DNA of 64,000 bases from Ferrovibrio terrae (GTDB lineage Bacteria; Pseudomonadota; Alphaproteobacteria; Ferrovibrionales; Ferrovibrionaceae). A program made the position numbers and the translations under genes. Under the pieces are notes generated by a model. It made no database searches, was not told the origin of the DNA, and was given only the letters and a program-made list of their open reading frames with translations. Shown here one piece after another: positions 58,921 to 64,000 of the stretch (its first letter is position 1; each line of letters opens with the position of its first letter). The stretch lies in the NCBI RefSeq assembly GCF_007197755.1, contig NZ_CP041636.1:3446001-3510000 (forward strand), read 5' to 3'.

Positions 58921-58950
58921 AAGGGCCGTCCAATGGGCGGCCCTTTTTTT
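58921..58950 (+). terminator. Rho-independent terminator of pcaF
   Basis: An 11-bp stem with one G-U pair closes an AAT loop, and seven T residues follow. It ends the pcaF transcript and, being partly symmetric, could also act for the convergent chemoreceptor gene. Confidence 0.92.
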
Positions 58951-58958
58951 GAGATCGA

Positions 58959-60887
58959 TCAGGCCGTCTTGTAGCCGATGCGGAAGCCGCCCCAGTGGCG
59001 GCCCTGCACCGTGATGGGCGCGGACATGTCCTTCATCAGGATGAAGACACCGCCGCCCATGTCACGGCGATAGCACTGCAGCAGATACGGTTTGATGTTG
59101 CGGCCGCAGGCCAGGCCGACCGGATCGTTGAACAGGCGGCGGTTGCGCGAATTGGCCGTATTCCAGACCGGATCGCTGCCCTGCGGCTGGCAGTATTTCA
59201 GGTTGTGGGTCGGGATCAGGCCATTGCGGTCGATGCCGACGCAGAAGGCAATGTTGGGATTCGATGTCAGCAGCGGCTCCTGCACCTTGGGCAGGAATTC
59301 GTCGGTGAACTTGAGGAACCGCGTCATGTATTGCTGCGGATTGGTGCCCTTGATCGGCACGTAATTCTCGTCGAACAGGTCTTCCATGCTGAGCTGGCCG
59401 CGCCGCACGGCATCCTCGAAACCTTCACTGATCCGGGCTGCCGCATCCTTAGCAGCAACCAGGAACGGCCGGTCCTCGGTGGTGGTGACGAAGGCGATCT
59501 GCGTGGCCAGATTGGCGACCTGCTGGTCGATATCCTGGATCGCCTTGCCGGTACGCTGCACTACGGCGAGATAGCCGCGCGTCGCCGCGTTGATCTCGCT
59601 GATCGAACCGGTGACAGCATTGACGCGGCTGGACTGGTCTGTGCTCGCCTGCTCAATCTCGTCAAGCTGCTGGCCCATCGAGTCAATCGCCTCGACAATT
59701 CCGTTCAGTACTTTTCCGGTTTCACTCACCAGCGTCACGCCGGACTTCACCTTGTCATCCGACTGCTTGATGATCGCGCCGATATCCTTCGAGGCATTGG
59801 CCGAGCGCTGGGCCAGCGCGCGCACTTCCTGCGCCACCACGGCAAAGCCCTTGCCGGCTTCACCCGCACGCGCGGCTTCGACCGAGGCGTTCAGTGCCAG
59901 CAGATTGGTCTGGAAGGCGATCTCGTTGATCAGCGAGGTGATCTCGGAAATGCGTTGCGACATCTCTGCCATTTCATTCATGGCATCAACCGAACGCCGT
60001 ACCACTGTCACGCCATTCTGGGCCGCGGCGCGCGCCTGTTCGGCGCGCTGGCTGGCGCGCTTGGCTGCTGCTTCGTTGGCGCGGGCCGCCTCGCTGAGCG
60101 AGGCGGCGTCGGCCGCGGTGCGGTCGAGGCTGTCGGACTGCGCTTCAGCGCTCTGCGCCAGCCCCTTGGCTTCGCGATTGAGTTCGACAGAAGCACTGGA
60201 GATCGAGTTCGCGGCCTGCACGATGGTGCCGATCACGCCGCCAAGCCGCTCGGCGGCCTGGATCGCGCCATCGCGGATGACGGCGAAATCGCCGCCGTAA
60301 CTGTTGTCCACGCCGGTCGACAGGTCGCCTTCGGCCATCCGTGCGAACAGGACCTTGAGGTCGCCCACAACACCATCCAGCGTTTCAGCCATATGATTGA
60401 AGCGCGCAGCCAGGTCATGCGCCTGCGCCTCGCCCTCATGCGCGGCAACGCGCCGGTTCAGCACGCCGCTGTCGATGTCGCCGCACAGTTCGGCGATTTC
60501 GCTGATGACAGCGCTGTCGGATTTCTGCACGCGGTCGAGTTCAGCCTGCACGTCGGCCAGTCGACGCTCCAGTGCCTCACGCCGGCTGGTTTCCTCGTCC
60601 CAGCGTCGCGCCATGACCTGCAGCGGTTCGCGCAGATCGGACGGCGCAATGTCGGCCTGCCCGGCGCTGGCCGGCCAGTTGCGCAGCATATCGGCAACGG
60701 CAGACCCGCCGCCTGCCAGCGACACAATCATCGCACCGCCAATGATGACTGCGACCAGACTGATGATCAGCGGCAGCATCATGCCGCCGGCTGTTTGACT
60801 CGCACCCCAGACCCAACCGCCTGCAACAACGATCAAACTACCAATTGCCACGCCAATGCGCAGACCCGTGGGCAAACCAGAAAACAT
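58959..60887 (-). CDS. Methyl-accepting chemotaxis protein with a C-terminal sensor
   Basis: The 642-residue receptor has two close N-terminal membrane helices (about 9–28 and 36–57) with only a short loop between, so there is no periplasmic sensor. A coiled-coil region and the signalling hairpin follow (about 340–385, with EIAFQTNLLALNASVEAARAG-type core). The last 150 residues (about 490–642) form a separate domain rich in Asn/Cys/Tyr with HNLKYCQPQG and GGFRIGYKTA, probably a cytoplasmic ligand sensor. I chose the ATG at 60887, with GGAGG upstream. The ligand is unknown. Confidence 0.9.
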   Translation of the reverse strand: MFSGLPTGLRIGVAIGSLIVVAGGWVWGASQTAGGMMLPLIISLVAVIIGGAMIVSLAGGGSAVADMLRNWPASAGQADIAPSDLREPLQVMARRWDEETSRREALERRLADVQAELDRVQKSDSAVISEIAELCGDIDSGVLNRRVAAHEGEAQAHDLAARFNHMAETLDGVVGDLKVLFARMAEGDLSTGVDNSYGGDFAVIRDGAIQAAERLGGVIGTIVQAANSISSASVELNREAKGLAQSAEAQSDSLDRTAADAASLSEAARANEAAAKRASQRAEQARAAAQNGVTVVRRSVDAMNEMAEMSQRISEITSLINEIAFQTNLLALNASVEAARAGEAGKGFAVVAQEVRALAQRSANASKDIGAIIKQSDDKVKSGVTLVSETGKVLNGIVEAIDSMGQQLDEIEQASTDQSSRVNAVTGSISEINAATRGYLAVVQRTGKAIQDIDQQVANLATQIAFVTTTEDRPFLVAAKDAAARISEGFEDAVRRGQLSMEDLFDENYVPIKGTNPQQYMTRFLKFTDEFLPKVQEPLLTSNPNIAFCVGIDRNGLIPTHNLKYCQPQGSDPVWNTANSRNRRLFNDPVGLACGRNIKPYLLQCYRRDMGGGVFILMKDMSAPITVQGRHWGGFRIGYKTA

Positions 60888-61083
60888 GCTCAACTCCTCC
60901 CGCGTCGGACGTGTATTTCGAACCCAGAGCCCTGTTGGGTTCGGACGTCCGCTCATGCCCTGTTTTTTGACAGTGTAGCGTAATGAATACCCGGTTGGGC
61001 AGAATAAGCCGGTAGTCTAAGCCCTTAGCCCCATCCGACTTTAGTCGAAAATTTACATCCGTTCGCCGCCCGGTTGCGGATGA

Positions 61084-61101
61084 GTTTCATCCTCTCGTCA
61101 C
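61084..61101 (+). promoter_or_regulatory. Candidate Pho box upstream of phoX
   Basis: Two 7-base blocks, GTTTCAT and TCGTCAC, are separated by four bases, the spacing of PhoB half-sites. Each matches the consensus CTGTCAT/CTGTCAC at five of seven positions. It lies 71 bases before the phoX start. The match is imperfect. Confidence 0.35.
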
Positions 61102-61171
61102 ATGGACGCGCTACCCATCGGCTTCCCCAGCGCCGCCGAGTCCGGCGGTTTCAGTACGTCCAGGAGCCCCT

Positions 61172-63193
61172 ATGGCCAGCCCCGCGTCCCCGATCCCTCT
61201 CAGCCGCAGTGAGGCCTACGAAGAGTCGCAGAATGTCGGCATCAATCCGAGCGACAATGCCACCATCGCCGAGGTGATCCGACGCCGTTACGGCCGCCGC
61301 GATGTACTCAGGGGTCTGCTAGCGGGCACGGCGGTCGCGGGCCTCGGCGGCACCGGCCTGTCTGTTGCTTTGCCTGCCAGCGACGCTCAAGCACAGGTAG
61401 CATCGCGCTTTACCTTCACCGAAATCAGCCACGGCGTCGATCGCACGCATCATGTCGCGCCGGGCTATGACGCCGATATCCTGATCCGGTGGGGCGATGC
61501 GGTGATGGCGGATGCGCCCAACTTCGATCCGCAGCACCAGACCGCCGCCGCACAGATGAAGCAGTTTGGCTACAATAACGACTTCATCGGCTATCTGCCG
61601 CTCCCGTTCGGCAGCCAGAGCGCCGATCGCGGCCTGCTTTTCATTAACCATGAATATACCAGCGAAGAGGTCATGTTCCCCGGCATCGGCCGGCAGGAAG
61701 CCAAAGACAAACTGTTCAAGGACATGACCCGGCCGCTGGTCGAGATCGAGATGGCGGCGCATGGCGCCAGCATCATCGAGATCCAGAAAAATGCCGATGG
61801 GAAATGGGCCGTGGTCAATGGCAGCCGCTATGCCCGTCGCATCGATGCCGGCACCACAGCGATGGAACTGACCGGCCCGGCCGCAGGCCACGCCCGCCTG
61901 CGCACCAAGGCTGATCCGACCGGTCGCAGTGTGATCGGCATGTTGAACAACTGCGCCGGCGGCATGACACCCTGGGGCACGGTGCTGACCGCGGAAGAAA
62001 ACTTCCATGGCTACTTCTGGGGCAAGCTGGATGCCGGCCACTCGGAAGCGCGGAACCACAAACGCTATGAGGTGCCGGGTAACTGGTACAACTGGGGTCA
62101 GCATTTTGATCGGTTCGATATCGCCAAGGAACCGAACGAGGCCAATCGCTTCGGCTGGCTGGTCGAGATCGATCCTTACGATCTGCAATCCGTGCCGAAG
62201 AAGCGCACCGCGCTAGGCCGCTGCAAACACGAAGGCGCCGCGGTTGTTGTGAATGGTGATGGCCGGGTGGTGCTTTATTCCGGCGACGATGAGCGGTTTG
62301 AATATGTCTACCGCTTCGTCTCGGCCGGCCGCTACAACGCCAGCGACCGCCGTACAAATTCGGGCCTGCTAGACGAAGGCACGCTGTCGGTGGCGAAGTA
62401 CAATGCGGATGGCTCGGTGGACTGGCTGCCGCTGATCTTCGGGCAGGGCCCGCTGACCGCCGCCAATGGCTTCAACAGTCAGGCCGATGTGATGATCGAA
62501 ACCCGCCGGGCCGCGGACCTGCTCGGCGCCACCAAGATGGATCGCCCGGAAGACATCGAGGCCAATCCGGCCACCGGCAAGGTCTATGTCATGCTGACCA
62601 ATAACACCCGCCGCAAGGACGACCAGCGCGACGCCACCAACACCCGCGCCGCCAACGAATGGGGCCAGGTGCTGGAGATGATCCCGCCTGGCGGTGACCA
62701 TGCGGCCCCCAGGGCCAGCTGGTCCCTGCTGGTGCAGGGCGGCAATCCGGCCGACGCGAAAACCGGCGCGAAATTCCACCCTTCCACCACCAGGAACGGC
62801 TGGTTCGCCTGTCCCGACAACGCCGCCGTCGATCCGCAGGGCCGGCTGTGGATCACCACCGATCAGGGCGAGGCCTGGCAGAAGGCCAGCGGCACAGCCG
62901 ACGGCGTCTGGGCATTGGAAACCGAAGGCCCCAATCGTGGCCTGGGCAAGATGTTCTTCCGCGTTCCGGTCGGCGCGGAAATGTGCGGTCCGTGCTTTAC
63001 CCCAGACGGGCGCACCCTGTTCGTGGCGGTACAACATCCTGCCACCGATGGTGGCGAGGGCTTTACCCGGAGTGGCAAGGGCTCGACCTTCGAGGATCCG
63101 GCAACACGCTGGCCGGACTTTCAGCCGGCCATGCCGCCGCGACCTTCGGTAGTGGTGATCACCAAGCGGGATGGCGGCATCATCGGCAGCTAG
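61172..63193 (+). CDS. PhoX/DUF839-family phosphatase, Tat-exported
   Basis: The 673-residue protein begins with a twin-arginine signal (RR at 42–43 in YGRRDVLRGLLAG, cleavage near ASDAQA at about 70–75) and then a DUF839 beta-propeller domain like PhoX, a calcium/iron-dependent phosphatase. Family segments include LLFINHEYTSEEVMFP and GTVLTAEENFHGYFWG. The 41 residues before the RR pair form an unusually long n-region. AGGAG lies five bases before the ATG. Phosphate-starvation control is suggested by the family and by a weak Pho-box-like site upstream. Confidence 0.87.
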   Translation: MASPASPIPLSRSEAYEESQNVGINPSDNATIAEVIRRRYGRRDVLRGLLAGTAVAGLGGTGLSVALPASDAQAQVASRFTFTEISHGVDRTHHVAPGYDADILIRWGDAVMADAPNFDPQHQTAAAQMKQFGYNNDFIGYLPLPFGSQSADRGLLFINHEYTSEEVMFPGIGRQEAKDKLFKDMTRPLVEIEMAAHGASIIEIQKNADGKWAVVNGSRYARRIDAGTTAMELTGPAAGHARLRTKADPTGRSVIGMLNNCAGGMTPWGTVLTAEENFHGYFWGKLDAGHSEARNHKRYEVPGNWYNWGQHFDRFDIAKEPNEANRFGWLVEIDPYDLQSVPKKRTALGRCKHEGAAVVVNGDGRVVLYSGDDERFEYVYRFVSAGRYNASDRRTNSGLLDEGTLSVAKYNADGSVDWLPLIFGQGPLTAANGFNSQADVMIETRRAADLLGATKMDRPEDIEANPATGKVYVMLTNNTRRKDDQRDATNTRAANEWGQVLEMIPPGGDHAAPRASWSLLVQGGNPADAKTGAKFHPSTTRNGWFACPDNAAVDPQGRLWITTDQGEAWQKASGTADGVWALETEGPNRGLGKMFFRVPVGAEMCGPCFTPDGRTLFVAVQHPATDGGEGFTRSGKGSTFEDPATRWPDFQPAMPPRPSVVVITKRDGGIIGS

Positions 63194-63202
63194 CGGCCGT
63201 GA

Positions 63203-63242
63203 GCATCAGCCCAGGTTACGATTTGTGAACCCGGGCTGATGC
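63203..63242. terminator. Hairpin after phoX
   Basis: Ten perfectly paired bases (63203–63212 with 63233–63242) and an inner 4-bp pair (GGTT/AACC) form a long stem with no T-run. It may be a Rho-dependent terminator or mRNA 3' barrier. Confidence 0.55.
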
Positions 63243-63273
63243 TATACAGCGCCTGCCCCGGTCGATATAACCC

Positions 63274-63298
63274 GAAATGCCCGCACGGCGGGCATTTC
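63274..63298. repeat. Perfect 11-bp palindromic hairpin
   Basis: GAAATGCCCGC (63274–63284) pairs with 63288–63298 around an ACG loop. It lies between phoX and the HPt-like gene and could act as a second terminator or as an operator for the gene at 63353. Confidence 0.6.
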
Positions 63299-63352
63299 GC
63301 CCACTTCATTCATGCAAGAATGCTGGGGCATTCTGGTGGGGAACGGCTGGGC

Positions 63353-63856
63353 ATGGCCAAGGCCGAAAAAGCAAAGTTCATCAAGGCGCCGCAGGACCTG
63401 CGGCAGAAGGCGGTCAACTTCCACACTGGTGTCGACCTGACGCTCACCGATGAGGTGCGCAGCCGGATCGAGGCGGTGATTACTGAATCCGCCGATGCCT
63501 TCTCCAAGGATGTGCTCGACAAGCTGCGCGAGATGCGCGTGCAGGTGAAAGCGGCCGAGGACGATGCGCTGTCGCGCATTTTTATTCTGACCACAATTTC
63601 GGAACTGGCCTTCGACATTAAAGGCATGGGCGGCACCTTCGGCTACCCGCTGCTGAGCCACCTGGCCAAGTCACTGAAGGACTTCATCACCGAACTGGCC
63701 CTGCCCAATGAGGCGCAGCTTGAAGTCATCAGCATCCATGTCGATGCCATGTATGTGGTGCTGGCCCAGGGCGTACGCGGCACCAGCGACAAGCTGCAGA
63801 AGGACCTGCTCGATAACCTGAGCATCGCTGTCAGCAAGGTGCGCGATCCGGTTTAA
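63353..63856 (+). CDS. HPt-like protein lacking the phospho-accepting histidine
   Basis: The 167-residue helical protein has the pattern of an alphaproteobacterial HPt-related family in which HDIKGxGGTFGYPL is conserved. Here the segment reads FDIKGMGGTFGYPLLSHL, so Phe stands where His is phosphorylated. It may be a non-phosphorylated adaptor in a signalling pathway. An alternative start is the ATG at 63320. No kinase or response-regulator gene adjoins within the window. I recognise the family by pattern only. Confidence 0.6.
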   Translation: MAKAEKAKFIKAPQDLRQKAVNFHTGVDLTLTDEVRSRIEAVITESADAFSKDVLDKLREMRVQVKAAEDDALSRIFILTTISELAFDIKGMGGTFGYPLLSHLAKSLKDFITELALPNEAQLEVISIHVDAMYVVLAQGVRGTSDKLQKDLLDNLSIAVSKVRDPV

Positions 63857-63917
63857 TGCTGCAGCATTAACCATTTTCCGCCATACTTCGCTAACGTTTT
63901 GCCAGCAGTGTAGCGCC

Positions 63918-64000
63918 ATGGACAACAGTTCCGACGCTGAGATTTACCGCACGGCCCGCGACCTGATCGCCGATTACGGCGCACGGGGCGCGGAATCGCA
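63918..64000 (+). CDS. Truncated unknown small protein (N-terminus)
   Basis: A frame starts at the ATG at 63918 and continues past the window edge. It reads MDNSSDAEIYRTARDLIADY and onward. It resembles short alphaproteobacterial helical proteins of unknown function. Its GC content fits the region. Only 27 codons are visible. Confidence 0.45.
   Translation, partial: MDNSSDAEIYRTARDLIADYGARGAES

Overview
The window is a chromosomal segment of a high-GC alphaproteobacterium, most likely Rhodospirillales-like. Two gene clusters typical of that class support this: argS–SPOR–nagZ–S2P–scpA–scpB–tatABC–serS–surE–pcm–nlpD, and rpoZ–rsh–pyrE–pdxJ–acpS–lepB–rnc–era. Placement below class level is inference. 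No rRNA, tRNA, insertion sequence, phage gene or CRISPR array was seen.

Layout. 1–2777: a truncated unknown ORF, a succinate-semialdehyde dehydrogenase and a DUF815 ATPase. 2795–16121 (minus strand): cell-envelope, Tat-export, chromosome-segregation and aminoacylation genes, many with overlapping start and stop codons. 16305–23548: Fe-S insertion (erpA), DNA repair (xthA), small stress or detoxification genes (DUF427, GST, MFS, katG) and a TetR–GFA pair with a visible operator. 23640–26850: a block of clearly lower GC with a single large gene, a Ski2/Hel308-like helicase fused to a C-terminal PD-(D/E)XK-type nuclease motif. This is the best candidate in the window for an undescribed, probably anti-mobile-element, system. 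26837–34684: a fatty acid desaturase, a 10-bp-phased repeat array, an M81 peptidase flanked by two copies of a 74-bp paired palindrome, ilvD, a YihY protein and an AsmA protein. 34810–43869: an orphan small protein, an AEC transporter, then the rpoZ-to-era housekeeping run and folK. 43960–49552: an NYN-domain protein, a family-5-like uracil-DNA glycosylase, a Tat-exported peptide-binding protein divergent from a second M81 peptidase, and a putative Fe(II)/2OG oxygenase behind a strong promoter. 49554–58896: a CorA/ZntB channel, a Mo-oxidoreductase, smpB, dapA, a lytic transglycosylase, a HAD dehalogenase overlapping an alpha/beta hydrolase, a threonine dehydratase and a PcaF-type thiolase. 58959–64000: a chemoreceptor, a Tat-exported PhoX-family phosphatase, an HPt-like protein lacking its histidine, and a truncated small gene.

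How parts connect. tatABC lies in the same window as two proteins with twin-arginine signals (the peptide-binding protein and PhoX). NlpD-like, NagZ, SPOR, lytic transglycosylase, LepB and site-2 protease genes make the window rich in envelope maintenance. Rsh and the omega subunit are adjacent, which fits stringent-response control of RNA polymerase. Start sites were chosen by reading frame, ribosome-binding sites and overlap with the upstream gene; several are GTG or TTG.
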